Position numbers and translations under genes: made by a program. A stretch of 64,000 nucleotides of DNA from the NCBI RefSeq assembly GCF_000515395.1, contig NZ_KI911782.1, positions 4,520,697-4,584,696 on the forward strand. The letters run 5' to 3'. The notes beneath the pieces are model-generated. The model saw only the letters and a list, made by a program, of their open reading frames with translations. It was not told the origin of the DNA and did not search any database. Positions 25,357-35,521 of the stretch are shown here, piece by piece. Every line of letters begins with the position of its first letter. Within the stretch, counting starts at the first letter, position 1. Source of the stretch: Jiangella gansuensis DSM 44835 (lineage in GTDB: Bacteria > Actinomycetota > Actinomycetes > Jiangellales > Jiangellaceae).

Positions 25357-27147
25357 TCAGCGCCGGCGTTCCATGCCGGCATGGGCATCGAGGAGCTCTC
25401 GTGCGTGGCGGCCGGGCGGGCCCTCACGTCGCAGGGCCTCGCGCATCGGCTCGAGCTTCTGCGCACCGGCTGGGAAAGGCGGCAGCAGCGGCACGTCCGG
25501 GTCGACGACGGCCTCGATCAGAACCGGACGGTCGGCGGCCAGAGCGGCGTCCCATGCGGCGTCAACGTCCCGCGGATCGTCCACCCGGATCCCGCGCAGC
25601 CCCAGCAGGTCGGCGTAGCGCGCGTACGGGACGTCGGGCAGCGACTGGCTGGCGTCGAACCGGGGCTCGCCCTCGGTCTCTCGTTGTTCCCAGGTGACCT
25701 CCGCCAGCTCGCGATTGTTCAGCACGAGCACCACGAACCGCGGATCCTCCCAGCCGGGCCAGAGCCGGGCGACGGTCACCAGCTCGTTCAGTCCGTTCAT
25801 CTGCATTGCGCCGTCACCGCTGAGTGCCACGACCGCAGCGCCGGGCCGGTCCAGCTTCGCGGCCAGGCCGTACGGCAGCGCCGAGCCCATGGACGCCAGC
25901 GTGGAGGAGAGGTGTGCCTGGACACCGGTGGGCAACAGCAGGTGCCGCGCGTACCAGTAGGTGATCGAGCCGACGTCGACGCTGACCCTGGCGTTCGCCG
26001 GCAGCCGGGAACTCAGCGCACGCACGACCTGCTCGGGATTCACCGGGTCGGCCGCGAGCGCGGCCCGCTCCTCGGCGATGTCACGCCACTCGGTGACGGC
26101 GGCGTCGACGTCGTGCCGCCAGGTGTCGTCGGAGTGTTCGGGAAGCAGGGGTAGGAGGGCCCGCATGGTCTCGGCGGCGTCGCCGGCCAGGCCCACCTCG
26201 ACGGGGTACCGGTTGCCCAGGTGCCGTCCGTCGATGTCGACCTGCACCGCCCGGGCCTGCCCGGGCGCGGGGTAGAACTCCGTCCATGGGTCGTTGCTGC
26301 CGACGATCAGCAGTGTGTCGCACGAGTCCAGCAGGAAACCGGACGCGGACGTGCCGAGATGCCCCATGACACCGCAGCTGTAGGGGAGCGACTCGTCCCA
26401 CCACGGCTTGCCGAGCAGGCTCGTGGTCACGCTTGCGCCCAGCCGTTCGGCGACCGCTCTGACCTCGTTGCCGGCGTCCCGGGCGCCCTGGCCGACCAGG
26501 ACGGCCACCCGCCGCCCGGCGCCGAGGACGTCTGCGGCGGCGCGCAGGTCGTCGTCGGCCGGTACGACGCGCGGCGCCCGCCACTCGGGCGCGGTGACGA
26601 CGACGCCGTGCTGCTGCGGCAGTTCGTCCGGCACCGGCTCGGTCTGGACGTCGTGCGGCACGATCGCCACACAGGGCGAGCGAGTGGCCAGCGCGGTCCG
26701 GAAGGCGCGGTCCAGCACCATCGGCGCCTGTTCCGCGGCCAGGACCGTCTGGACGAACTGGGCAGCCACGTCCTTGAACAGACTGGTCAGGTCGATCTCC
26801 TGCTGGTACTCCGCGCCCAGCACCGTGGTGTGCTGCTGCCCGACGACGGCGACCACCGGCACGTGGTCGAGCTTCGCGTCGTACAGTCCGTTCAGCAGAT
26901 GCACCGCGCCCGGACCCTGGGTGCTCGTCACGACACCCACCGTCCCGGTGTACTTGGCGTGCCCCACAGCCATCAGGGCCGCGTTCTCCTCGTGCCGGGC
27001 CTGCACGAACTCCGGGTCGCCACCGGCCCGGCGCAGGGCACCCATCACGCCGTTGATGCCGTCGCCGGAGTACCCGAACAGCCGGCGCACACCCCACTGA
27101 CGCAACCTGTCGACGATGAGATCGGCGACCACTCGCTGTTCAGCCAC
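25357..27147 (-). CDS. ThDP-dependent pyruvate oxidase/dehydrogenase-like enzyme (PoxB-like)
   Basis: A 596-residue enzyme of the acetolactate synthase/pyruvate oxidase superfamily. It has the catalytic Glu in QARHEENAALMAVGHAK (near residue 49), a central FAD/NAD-type domain, and the ThDP-Mg motif SGDGAMQMNG followed by LNNRELAEV. The overall pattern (FGYSGDGINGVMGAL, GAVHLLNGLYDAKLDHVPV) is that of PoxB-like pyruvate:quinone oxidoreductases, which in many bacteria are stress and stationary-phase enzymes. GTG start, 5 bases after the small upstream gene, so same operon. Exact product (acetate or other) is inferred. Confidence 0.88.
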   Translation of the reverse strand: MAEQRVVADLIVDRLRQWGVRRLFGYSGDGINGVMGALRRAGGDPEFVQARHEENAALMAVGHAKYTGTVGVVTSTQGPGAVHLLNGLYDAKLDHVPVVAVVGQQHTTVLGAEYQQEIDLTSLFKDVAAQFVQTVLAAEQAPMVLDRAFRTALATRSPCVAIVPHDVQTEPVPDELPQQHGVVVTAPEWRAPRVVPADDDLRAAADVLGAGRRVAVLVGQGARDAGNEVRAVAERLGASVTTSLLGKPWWDESLPYSCGVMGHLGTSASGFLLDSCDTLLIVGSNDPWTEFYPAPGQARAVQVDIDGRHLGNRYPVEVGLAGDAAETMRALLPLLPEHSDDTWRHDVDAAVTEWRDIAEERAALAADPVNPEQVVRALSSRLPANARVSVDVGSITYWYARHLLLPTGVQAHLSSTLASMGSALPYGLAAKLDRPGAAVVALSGDGAMQMNGLNELVTVARLWPGWEDPRFVVLVLNNRELAEVTWEQRETEGEPRFDASQSLPDVPYARYADLLGLRGIRVDDPRDVDAAWDAALAADRPVLIEAVVDPDVPLLPPFPAGAQKLEPMREALRREGPPGRHARELLDAHAGMERRR

Positions 27148-27152
27148 GGCGC

Positions 27153-27380
27153 TCAGCTGTTCTTTCGCGCCGCCGCCTTGCCGCCCTTGCTGCCGGCCTT
27201 CTTCTTCTGCGCGGTGGTGCCGCCCTGCGAGCTGTCCCCGCCGGAGCCGCTCTGCTTGCCGCCACGGCTGGACGCGCCGGGGGAGTTGGCGATGCGCGCC
27301 GCCCGCTCCTTCGACATGCCCTTGTCCTTCAGGGCCTCGTACTGCTTCTCGTTCTTGACGTTCGCCGACTTGCTGGGCAT
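27153..27380 (-). CDS. DUF7218-type small basic stress protein
   Basis: A 75-residue, very basic protein (SANVKNEKQYEALKDKGMSK, ERAARIANSPGASSRGGKQSG, Lys-rich end). The KQYExLxxKGxSKExAARIANSP pattern is that of short actinobacterial proteins now grouped as DUF7218, probably nucleic-acid-associated. GGAGG at 6 bases before the ATG. It heads the operon that continues to the PoxB-like and Rieske enzymes. A SigB-type promoter lies upstream. Confidence 0.8.
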   Translation of the reverse strand: MPSKSANVKNEKQYEALKDKGMSKERAARIANSPGASSRGGKQSGSGGDSSQGGTTAQKKKAGSKGGKAAARKNS

Positions 27381-27413
27381 GAGAACCTCCTTCGACCGCG
27401 TACGCCACGACCC

Positions 27414-27438
27414 GTACCCGGCCGGCCTGCGTTGACAC
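27414..27438 (-). promoter_or_regulatory. SigB/F-type promoter of the PoxB operon
   Basis: On the minus strand: GTGT, 15 bases, GGGTAC, 33 bases before the DUF7218-type start. It fits GNNT-N14-16-GGGTAY. Confidence 0.6.
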
Positions 27439-27446
27439 GGGCAGCG

Positions 27447-27471
27447 GAGTGAAGTGCTGGCGCCGGGGTAG
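27447..27471 (+). promoter_or_regulatory. Possible SigB/F-type promoter of the P450 gene
   Basis: GAGT, 15 bases, GGGTAG, ending 9 bases before the ATG. If used, the mRNA would be leaderless or nearly so, which agrees with the lack of a ribosome site there. Weaker match than the facing minus-strand site. Confidence 0.4.
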
Positions 27472-27480
27472 TCGGCGATC

Positions 27481-28689
27481 ATGCGTATCGACGAGTCGGC
27501 AGGCCTGGTCCGGTGCGGATATCTGTGGGCGTCGCGGCTGCGCGGTGGGCGGCCGGCGGTTCCGGTCCGGTTCCTGGGACGCGAGTCTGTGCTCGTCGGC
27601 GGGCCGGACGGCGTGCGCCGCTTCTACGACCCGCTGCTCCGGCGGCGTGGCGCGGTCCCGCCGCCGGTGAGCGACGTGCTGTTCGGCCACGGATCGATCC
27701 ACGGCCTGGACGGCGCGGAGCACCACCACCAGAAGGCGATGTTCCTCGACGTGCTCGCCCCCGCCGCGGTGGCGCGACTGCGTGATGGGGCGCGCGAGCA
27801 GTGGCGGGAGGCAACGCGGACATGGGAGGCGGGCCGCCCCGTCGTCCTGTTCGACCAGGCCGTCCACGTCTTGACGGCCACCGCGCTGCCGTGGGCGGGA
27901 GTCCCGGCCGAGCCCGCCGGCACGGGCCGGCGGGCGGGTCAACTGGCAGCGCTGCTGGACGGCTTCGCCAGCCCTGGCCCGCGCTACGCGAGGGCCGTCC
28001 TGGCCCGCCGGTCGCTGGAGCGCTGGGCCACCCGCCTGATCCGGGCCGCGCGCGCTCATGAGGTGCATCCACGGCCGGGCACCGCCCTGGCCGCCGTGGT
28101 GCACGCGCACGACACACATGGACAACTGCTGCCGGAGCGAGCCGCCGCGGTCGCCCTGCTGAACGTCGTGCGGCCCATGGTGGCCGTCGCGTGGTTCATC
28201 GCTTTCGCCGGGATCGCCCTGCACCACCAGCCGTTCTGGCGCGACCTCATCGCCGCCGGCGACCCGACCGCCCGGGCGGCCTTCGCCCACGAGGTGCGCC
28301 GCCGCTACCCGTTCGTGCCGGTCCTGGCCGCGCGGGCTCCCACGGCCCAGGACGTCCTCGGCGTCGGTGTGCCGGACGGCGGTTACGTGATCCTCGACGT
28401 GCACGGCACCGACCACGACCCCCGGCGCTGGCCCGAGCCGGACCGCTTCGATCCCGGCCGCTTCCTCGCGCCCCCGGCCGACCCGGACAGCCTCGTGCCG
28501 CAAGGCGGAGGGGACGTGGCGACCGGCCACCGCTGTCCGGGCGAGACGGTCACGCTCGCGATGATCGAGCAGGCCGTCGAGCACCTGGCGACCACCGGTT
28601 ACGACCTGCCGGCCCAGGACCTGCGTGTCGACCTGACCCGGATCCCGGCGCGGCCGCGCAGCGGAGTGGTCATCACGCCCGCCGGCTGA
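27481..28689 (+). CDS. CYP152-type cytochrome P450 (fatty-acid peroxygenase)
   Basis: A 402-residue P450. Haem ligand Cys 352 is in PQGGGDVATGHRCPGE, the CYP152 form of the haem loop. The I-helix has NVVRPMVAVAWF: Arg 231-Pro 232 replaces the usual acid-alcohol pair and in CYP152 binds the fatty-acid carboxylate so that H2O2 can be used directly. RRRYPFVPVLAARA also matches. Products could be 2- or 3-hydroxy acids or terminal alkenes; which one cannot be read. No redox partner is needed. It is divergent from the PoxB-like operon. Confidence 0.92.
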   Translation: MRIDESAGLVRCGYLWASRLRGGRPAVPVRFLGRESVLVGGPDGVRRFYDPLLRRRGAVPPPVSDVLFGHGSIHGLDGAEHHHQKAMFLDVLAPAAVARLRDGAREQWREATRTWEAGRPVVLFDQAVHVLTATALPWAGVPAEPAGTGRRAGQLAALLDGFASPGPRYARAVLARRSLERWATRLIRAARAHEVHPRPGTALAAVVHAHDTHGQLLPERAAAVALLNVVRPMVAVAWFIAFAGIALHHQPFWRDLIAAGDPTARAAFAHEVRRRYPFVPVLAARAPTAQDVLGVGVPDGGYVILDVHGTDHDPRRWPEPDRFDPGRFLAPPADPDSLVPQGGGDVATGHRCPGETVTLAMIEQAVEHLATTGYDLPAQDLRVDLTRIPARPRSGVVITPAG

Positions 28690-28852
28690 CCCGGCGCGCC
28701 CCCATTGTCGGACGCCACGTTGGATGACGACCTGGGCGTCAGGACCCCTCGCCGGTCCTGCCGTAGCCGCGACCTTCTTCGCCACCGCCTCGGTGAACAC
28801 CCGCAACGCCTGCTCCTTACCGAAGGAGCGGCATCCGACCCATGACGGTTCG

Positions 28853-30151
28853 TCACGGTGATCTTCGTGGGTGGACGCCGGGGGCGGGCGGCGGTGCTGA
28901 TCGGTAGGTGTGGCCGGTGGGGGTGGTGGTTTCGACGATGTGCTGGTACGGGTCGGCGAGGCGGGTGGTCCAGCCGGGCATCTGTTTGACGTAGTTGCCG
29001 CGTTCGCACACGCCGCGTCCGTTGTGGCGGGTGGTGGATCCGCCGGTGGCGTGCGCCCGGATGTGGTCGAGGTGCCGGATCGGGACGTCGCAGTACGGGT
29101 CGCGGCAGGTGCGGTCGCGGTAGATCAGCAGGGTGGCCAGAGCGCCGTCGAAGCGGCGCCGCCGCGGGTCGGTGTGGGCGATGATGGCGGTGGCTGGGTC
29201 GGTGAACAGCCTGCGTAGGAACACTCGTGCCCGCTCGGCGTCGCCGGTGGCGCGGTCCGCGGACGAGTCATGGTCGCTGCCGCCGTGGGCGATGGTGCGG
29301 GCCAGGGTGGCCGGGATGGGGCCGTAGCCGGTCAGGTCGGCGGGGGTGTCGTCGTCGGCCAGCAGGGTGGTGTCGGTCATGACCAGCCCGATTTCGGCGG
29401 ATACGGCGTCGGGGCTGGCCTGGCCGGTGAGGCGTTGGACCAAGGTGTCGGCCATGATCTGGTCCCGGCTGCGTTCGTCGCCGGCGCTGGTGAGGGTGTC
29501 GGCGTGCCGGCGCAGTGCGGCGTAGGCGGCGACGCCCTGTTCGCAGGGCAGGAGCGCGGTCAGCACGGTCATGGTGTCCGGTGCCGGGCGCACCCAGACG
29601 CGGCGGTCTTCCCTGGCCCGTCCTGCGCGTGCGACCGCGGCGGCCGGGTCGGCCTGGATGGCCAGCCGTCGCGCGGCGGCGTGGGCTCGTTTCGGGCTCA
29701 GCCCAGCCATCTGCCCAGCCAGCTGCTCGTCGACGAGCCGCCGGTCGGAGGCGGTGAGGTGGGAGGTTTCGGTGACCACGATCGTGGCCACGTGCTCGGA
29801 GATCTCACCGCGGCGCCACAGCGCGAACGTGCTCGGCAGCTGTTCGATCAGTGCGCGGGCCTTGGCGACGTGCCGGGCCGCGGCAGCCGGGGACACCCGG
29901 CGGGCCAGTCCTACCTGTTCGGGTACCCCGCGACCGGCGTATCGGGCCCGTATCCCCATGGCGGTGTTCGCGGCCTGCTGCGAGGCGGCGAACTGAGCGA
30001 TGATGTGTGCTTGTGCCGCACCGGCGGCGGCTTTCACCTTCTCCAATGCCGCGATCGCATCGATGCGGTCGGCGTCATCGGTCACCGCCGAGGGCAGCTC
30101 GCCCAGCCGGTCCACCACACCGGTCAGCTCTCTCACCACTTCTTCGAACAC
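28853..30151 (-). CDS. DUF222 / HNH endonuclease protein
   Basis: A 432-residue actinobacterial DUF222 protein. The DUF222 region runs over about residues 1-300 with ISEHVATIVVTETSHLTASD and LSPKRAHAAARRLA. A C-terminal HNH nuclease motif follows (CRDPYCDVPIRHLDHIRAHA, then STTRHNGRGVCERGNYVKQ). These genes occur in many copies per genome and spread like mobile elements, perhaps in introns or 13E12-type repeats. A second, broken copy of the same class lies at 46620-48025. Cell role unknown. Confidence 0.9.
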   Translation of the reverse strand: MFEEVVRELTGVVDRLGELPSAVTDDADRIDAIAALEKVKAAAGAAQAHIIAQFAASQQAANTAMGIRARYAGRGVPEQVGLARRVSPAAAARHVAKARALIEQLPSTFALWRRGEISEHVATIVVTETSHLTASDRRLVDEQLAGQMAGLSPKRAHAAARRLAIQADPAAAVARAGRAREDRRVWVRPAPDTMTVLTALLPCEQGVAAYAALRRHADTLTSAGDERSRDQIMADTLVQRLTGQASPDAVSAEIGLVMTDTTLLADDDTPADLTGYGPIPATLARTIAHGGSDHDSSADRATGDAERARVFLRRLFTDPATAIIAHTDPRRRRFDGALATLLIYRDRTCRDPYCDVPIRHLDHIRAHATGGSTTRHNGRGVCERGNYVKQMPGWTTRLADPYQHIVETTTPTGHTYRSAPPPAPGVHPRRSP

Positions 30152-30218
30152 ACGTCCAGATTATCGCGCCGGACTGACAAGGTCCCCGACAAGCGGGCCA
30201 GCCAGCAGAGAGCCCGGT

Positions 30219-31232
30219 TCACCTCGACGAGTTCCCGCGGCCGGCCCGGCGTGGTGTTGGTCGGTGCGAGCACGCGACGTCGTGCAGGACGGCGTCCCAG
30301 TCGCGCAGGAACCGGTCGAGCCCGTACCGGGAGAGCGCGGCCGTCCGTGCGGCGCGGCCCGCGGCCCGGGCGGCGGGCGGGTCGGCGAGCAGCCGGGCCG
30401 CGGTGGCGGCCAACTGGTCCGGGCGGACCGACACGCAACCGGCCTCCTGCGGCACCGCGGCCGCGGCCTCTGTCGTTCCCAGCACGACCACGGGCAGGCC
30501 CAGATGCATGGCCTCCAGGAGTGACAGCCCCAGCGAGGTCCACCGGTGGGTGTGGACGTAGACGCGGCGGCGGGCGAGGGCGGCGTGCATCGCGTCCTGG
30601 GAGAGATCGGGGAACGTCCTGAGCCGCTCGTCGGGCAGGCGCAGTTCGGCGTGCAGCCGGTCGGTGGCCATGCCGAAGACGTCCAGCGGCGCCGACGACG
30701 CGAGTGACCCCAGCAGGTCGGTGCCGACGGCCCGGCCACGCCGCACCGGCTCGTTGACGACGACTCCGGCGCGTGGCAGCTCCCCGGTGTAGCGGTAGCC
30801 GGGATCGATGATGCCGTGCTCCACCACGACGGTGCGGGCGTCGCCGTTGTCCCACACGAGCCGGTTGAAGTGGGTGACGTGCACGATCGGGACGGCGTGC
30901 TGGTCGGCCATCGGGTGGCGGGTGGTGACGGCGCCGCCGCCGGGCGTGTTGTGCTCGAGATACACCGCGGGCAGGTCGACCCCGGGCCGCCGGCCGGTCC
31001 ATTCCCAGCACAGCCGCAGGTCGCGCGGGCGCTGCAGGACGACGACGTCGATCTCACGGTCGCGCAGCTCCCCGGCCGGCACTTCCACGGCGGAGTCGGG
31101 CCACAGGTGGGTGTCCGCCCGGCCGCGGCCGTCGGCGTCCCGGTCCGCTGTCACCGGCACGAGGTAGTCGTGGCCGCCCTGGACCAGAGCCGTCGTGTAG
31201 GCGCCGTGCACGTGCCAGAGCAGGATCCGCAT
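30219..31232 (-). CDS. Glycosyltransferase (GT4-like, GT-B fold)
   Basis: A 337-residue glycosyltransferase. N-terminal RILLWHVHGAYTTALVQGGHDYLVP gives the acceptor-side Rossmann start, and the C-terminal half has RVYVHTHRWTSLGLSLLEAM, then GLPVVVLG and ARRLLADPPAARAAGRAART. That is the E-x7-E-type donor site of GT-B enzymes with the first Glu changed to a Thr/Ser context. No sugar can be named. Stands alone downstream of small gene 31279-31581 on the same strand (46 bases gap). Confidence 0.82.
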   Translation of the reverse strand: MRILLWHVHGAYTTALVQGGHDYLVPVTADRDADGRGRADTHLWPDSAVEVPAGELRDREIDVVVLQRPRDLRLCWEWTGRRPGVDLPAVYLEHNTPGGGAVTTRHPMADQHAVPIVHVTHFNRLVWDNGDARTVVVEHGIIDPGYRYTGELPRAGVVVNEPVRRGRAVGTDLLGSLASSAPLDVFGMATDRLHAELRLPDERLRTFPDLSQDAMHAALARRRVYVHTHRWTSLGLSLLEAMHLGLPVVVLGTTEAAAAVPQEAGCVSVRPDQLAATAARLLADPPAARAAGRAARTAALSRYGLDRFLRDWDAVLHDVACSHRPTPRRAGRGNSSR

Positions 31233-31278
31233 GCGGCTCCCGGTTCCCGGAACCGCGCGTCCTATGCGCCGAGAACCG

Positions 31279-31581
31279 CTAGCGGAATCCTTGCTCCGTG
31301 CCGCGTTTCTCGTCGGGCGACGTGAGCACGACGCCTCCCGTGGATGCCGGCGGCTCGACTCGGTGGGCCCGCTGGATCGTGGTGCTGACCGGGTCGATCA
31401 GCTGCGACATCACCAGGTCGGGCCACTGCCGCTCGTCCGCATCGTCCGACTCGACACAGGACTCGACCGCGTCGGCCAGCCAGCGGCTGATGGTGGGCAG
31501 CAGCGCGCTCATGAACGCCCGGCGTTCCGCTGGCGTGGCCAGGTACAGGGCCTGGTTCAGCTCGGCGATGAGGTCGGTCAA
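31279..31581 (-). CDS. Small hypothetical protein
   Basis: A 100-residue, mostly helical acidic protein (DLIAELNQALYLATPAERRA, then MSALLPTISRWLADAVESC, then DLVMSQLIDPVSTTIQRAHR). TTG start at 31581 is inferred from GGAGAGGGG about 9 bases upstream; no better start is present before the reading becomes arginine-rich shadow sequence. Family not recognised. Confidence 0.55.
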   Translation of the reverse strand: MTDLIAELNQALYLATPAERRAFMSALLPTISRWLADAVESCVESDDADERQWPDLVMSQLIDPVSTTIQRAHRVEPPASTGGVVLTSPDEKRGTEQGFR

Positions 31582-31633
31582 CGCTTCGCCCCCTCTCCTA
31601 CGCTGCGAGAGCCGGTACCCAGCAGTCGGCGAC

Positions 31634-33043
31634 CTACGCGCCGGTCGTACGGGACTTTCGAAAGGCTTCAGGCTTCCGTGGTGTGAGCACGGCCGCGACC
31701 AGAGCGGCGACACCCGCCGCGACGGCGCCCGCGGCAAAGCCGCGAGTGAACCCGCTGAGGGTGTCGCCGACCAAACTGGCCGCCGCCACGCTGGAGACGA
31801 CGGCGGCACCGCCGGCGGCGCCGAACTCGTGGAACGTACTCACGATGCCCGAGGCGATGCCGGCCTCGTGCGGGGCGACCTGTCCCAGCGCCGTCGCCGA
31901 TGCGACGACGAAGAGGGCACCGGTGCCGGCCGCGGCGACGGACACACCGGCCACGACGGTCGCCGGATGCATCGACACCGCGGGGGCGGCCATCCCGGCC
32001 GCGGCGACGAGCAACCCGATGACGGCCAGCGGCCGGGCACCCACCCGGGCGATGGCCCGTCCGGTCAGGTTCGCGCCGGCCATCGTCGCCAGCGCGACCG
32101 GAAGGAACAGCAACCCCGTGCGTAGCGCGCCGTAGCCGCGGGCGTGCTGGAAGTAGAACGTGCCCAGGAAGAACACCGCGATCATCAGCGCGGTGGCCAG
32201 CAGGATCAGGAAGGTGCCCGTGGCTACCGGCCGGCGGGCGAGCAACCGCACATCCATCAGCGGTGACGCCGCCCGTCGCTGCCAGAGCGCGAACACCAGG
32301 TAGCCCAGGGCCGCCAGGACGACGAGCAGGCCGGTCACGGCCGTCAGCCAGCCACCGTCGCCGGCGGAGATGAACGCGTAGATCAGGGTGCCGGTCGACG
32401 CGGTCACCAGGAGTGCGCCGAGGACGTCCAGCCGGGCCCGTGGCGCGGCCGCGGCCTGCCGGGGCAGCAACCGGATCAGCGCGACGAGGATGACCAGGCC
32501 GATCGGCACGTTCACGAAGAAGACCCACGGCCAACCCGGGCCGGCGGTGAGAGCGCCGCCCAGCAGCACGCCGAGGGCCGCACCGCCACCGCCCAGAGCG
32601 GACCACACCCCCAGGGCCTTGTTGCGCTCATCGCCGTCGAACAGGGTGACGACCAGCGACAGCGCTGCCGGTGACAGCAGCGCCGCCCCGACACCCTGCG
32701 CGATGCGGCCGCCGAGCAGCAGGCCCGACGACGGCGCCAGCCCGGTGGCCAGCGAGGCGGCGGTGAAGATCACCAGGCCGGCGAGCACGACCCGCTTGGC
32801 TCCGATCAGGTCCGCGAGCCGCCCGCCCAGCAGCATCAGGCCGCCGAAGGCCAGCGCATAGGCACTGACCGTCCAGGTCAGGGCCTCGCGGCTGGCGCCG
32901 AGGTCGGTTTCGATATGCGGCAGCGCGATCGCCACCACGGTCACGTCGAGAATCAGCATCAGTTGCGCCACGCCGAGGAACCCGAGGATGCGCCAGCGCC
33001 ACGGATGCGGCGTCCGTTCGGTTTCCGTTGTGTCGTACGTCAT
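31634..33043 (-). CDS. MFS efflux transporter, DHA2 (EmrB/QacA) family
   Basis: A 469-residue, about 14-helix drug:H+ antiporter. Family motifs: LDVTVVAIALPHIETDLGAS in the first helix (motif D1), GGRLADLIGAKRV (motif A), GRIAQGVGAALLSPAALS (motif C-like region). GGAGG before the ATG. It is divergent from a TetR regulator with two operators between them, the usual arrangement for an inducible multidrug pump. Substrate unknown. Confidence 0.93.
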   Translation of the reverse strand: MTYDTTETERTPHPWRWRILGFLGVAQLMLILDVTVVAIALPHIETDLGASREALTWTVSAYALAFGGLMLLGGRLADLIGAKRVVLAGLVIFTAASLATGLAPSSGLLLGGRIAQGVGAALLSPAALSLVVTLFDGDERNKALGVWSALGGGGAALGVLLGGALTAGPGWPWVFFVNVPIGLVILVALIRLLPRQAAAAPRARLDVLGALLVTASTGTLIYAFISAGDGGWLTAVTGLLVVLAALGYLVFALWQRRAASPLMDVRLLARRPVATGTFLILLATALMIAVFFLGTFYFQHARGYGALRTGLLFLPVALATMAGANLTGRAIARVGARPLAVIGLLVAAAGMAAPAVSMHPATVVAGVSVAAAGTGALFVVASATALGQVAPHEAGIASGIVSTFHEFGAAGGAAVVSSVAAASLVGDTLSGFTRGFAAGAVAAGVAALVAAVLTPRKPEAFRKSRTTGA

Positions 33044-33064
33044 GGTTGTCGCCTCCGGATCCAT

Positions 33065-33129
33065 AACTCGTATGTCGATGTACGAGTTCTCAGAACAGGG
33101 AGGCTAACTCGTATATTCCAGTACGAGCT
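33065..33129. promoter_or_regulatory. Two TetR operator dyads
   Basis: AACTCGTA-N8-TACGAGTT (33065-33088, perfect) and AACTCGTA-N8-TACGAGCT (33106-33129, one mismatch). They start 41 bp apart, i.e. about four helical turns, between the divergent pump and regulator genes. The second lies 12 bases before the regulator start. Confidence 0.88.
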
Positions 33130-33141
33130 AGAGTGGTGCGT

Positions 33142-33732
33142 ATGTCTTCCGCTGTCCGCCCGCGCCGGCGCGCCGACGCCGAGCGCAGCATCGCCCGCAT
33201 CGTCGCCGCGGCCCGCGACTGCCTCGGCCGTGATCCGGACGCCACCATCGACGACATCGCGAAGACCGCGGGCGTGGGCCGGATGACCCTCTACGGACAC
33301 TTCCCGAACCGCGCCGAGCTGGTCGAGGCCGCGCTCGCCGACGCGCTGCGGGCCGGTGACCAGACCCTCTCCGCTGTCGACCTCACCGGCGACGCCCGCG
33401 ACGCCATGGGCCGCCTGCTCGCCTCCAGCTGGTCGCTCGTCGCCGAGTCGTCGGCGCTGCTGGAGGCGGCACAGGACGTCCTACCCCCAGGCCGGGTCAG
33501 GCTCCTGCACGCCGAGGCCGCCGACCGGGTCGAGCAGCTCGTCCGGCGCGGCCAGGACGACGGCGTGTTCCGTACCGACCTGCCCGTCGCTTGGCTGGTC
33601 AGCGCCGTGCACTATCTGCTGAAGGGCGCTGCGGAGGAGCAGCGGGCCGGGCGCGTCGATGCCGCGGACGTGGCCCAGCTGGTCACCGCCTCGGTGCTGG
33701 GGTTGCTGACGCCCCCGCCGGCAGCCCCATGA
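33142..33732 (+). CDS. TetR/AcrR family repressor of the MFS pump
   Basis: A 196-residue TetR regulator. N-terminal HTH: ARIVAAARDCLGRDPDATID, then DIAKTAGVGRMTLYGHFPNR, the recognition helix. The C-terminal ligand domain is helical (LLEAAQDVLPPGRVRLLHAE). ATG 33142 is used; GTG 33133 is possible. Its stop codon is inside an 18-bp palindrome. It should repress itself and the divergent pump through the two dyads. Confidence 0.93.
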   Translation: MSSAVRPRRRADAERSIARIVAAARDCLGRDPDATIDDIAKTAGVGRMTLYGHFPNRAELVEAALADALRAGDQTLSAVDLTGDARDAMGRLLASSWSLVAESSALLEAAQDVLPPGRVRLLHAEAADRVEQLVRRGQDDGVFRTDLPVAWLVSAVHYLLKGAAEEQRAGRVDAADVAQLVTASVLGLLTPPPAAP

Positions 33733-33780
33733 TCATCAAGAGTTGATGCGGCTATGACCGGGTCAACTCTTGATGATCAT
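33729..33780. terminator. 18-bp perfect inverted repeat, likely two-way terminator
   Basis: ATGATCATCAAGAGTTGA and TCAACTCTTGATGATCAT, separated by 16 bases. It overlaps the TetR stop codon and ends 18 bases before the end of convergent argG. The arms are only about 33% GC, far below the surroundings, which suggests an inserted repeat element that now may end both transcripts. Confidence 0.7.
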
Positions 33781-33797
33781 CGGATGGCGTCGCTGCC

Positions 33798-35348
<1,551 letters not shown>

Positions 35349-35521
35349 TCACAACCTCCGCGCGTTTCTGCAGTATTTGGTGCTTGTCCGTGCCGCGTTC
35401 GTAGGCATCGAGAGTTCCGGTGCGTTCCGGCTTGCCGATGCCAGCGAACCCGTTGCGGGCGGGGTGACGCGCGTGCTCGCCGCGATGGGCGTCAGCGTGA
35501 TGGTCCGCCGGTCAACGGGGC

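Noticed and set aside
28690-28852. A possible gene fragment (minus-strand KEQALRVFTEAVAKKVAATAG)
   Set aside because: Helical-looking but without a start, stop or recognisable family; may be chance.
28853-30151. The DUF222/HNH gene as an active insertion element
   Set aside because: No terminal repeats or target duplication seen; it is listed as an ordinary gene.
31615-31639. GCGT-N15-GGGTAC on the minus strand before the gene ending at 31279
   Set aside because: Fits GNNT only loosely, and such a match is expected by chance a few times in a window of this size; the gene itself is uncertain.
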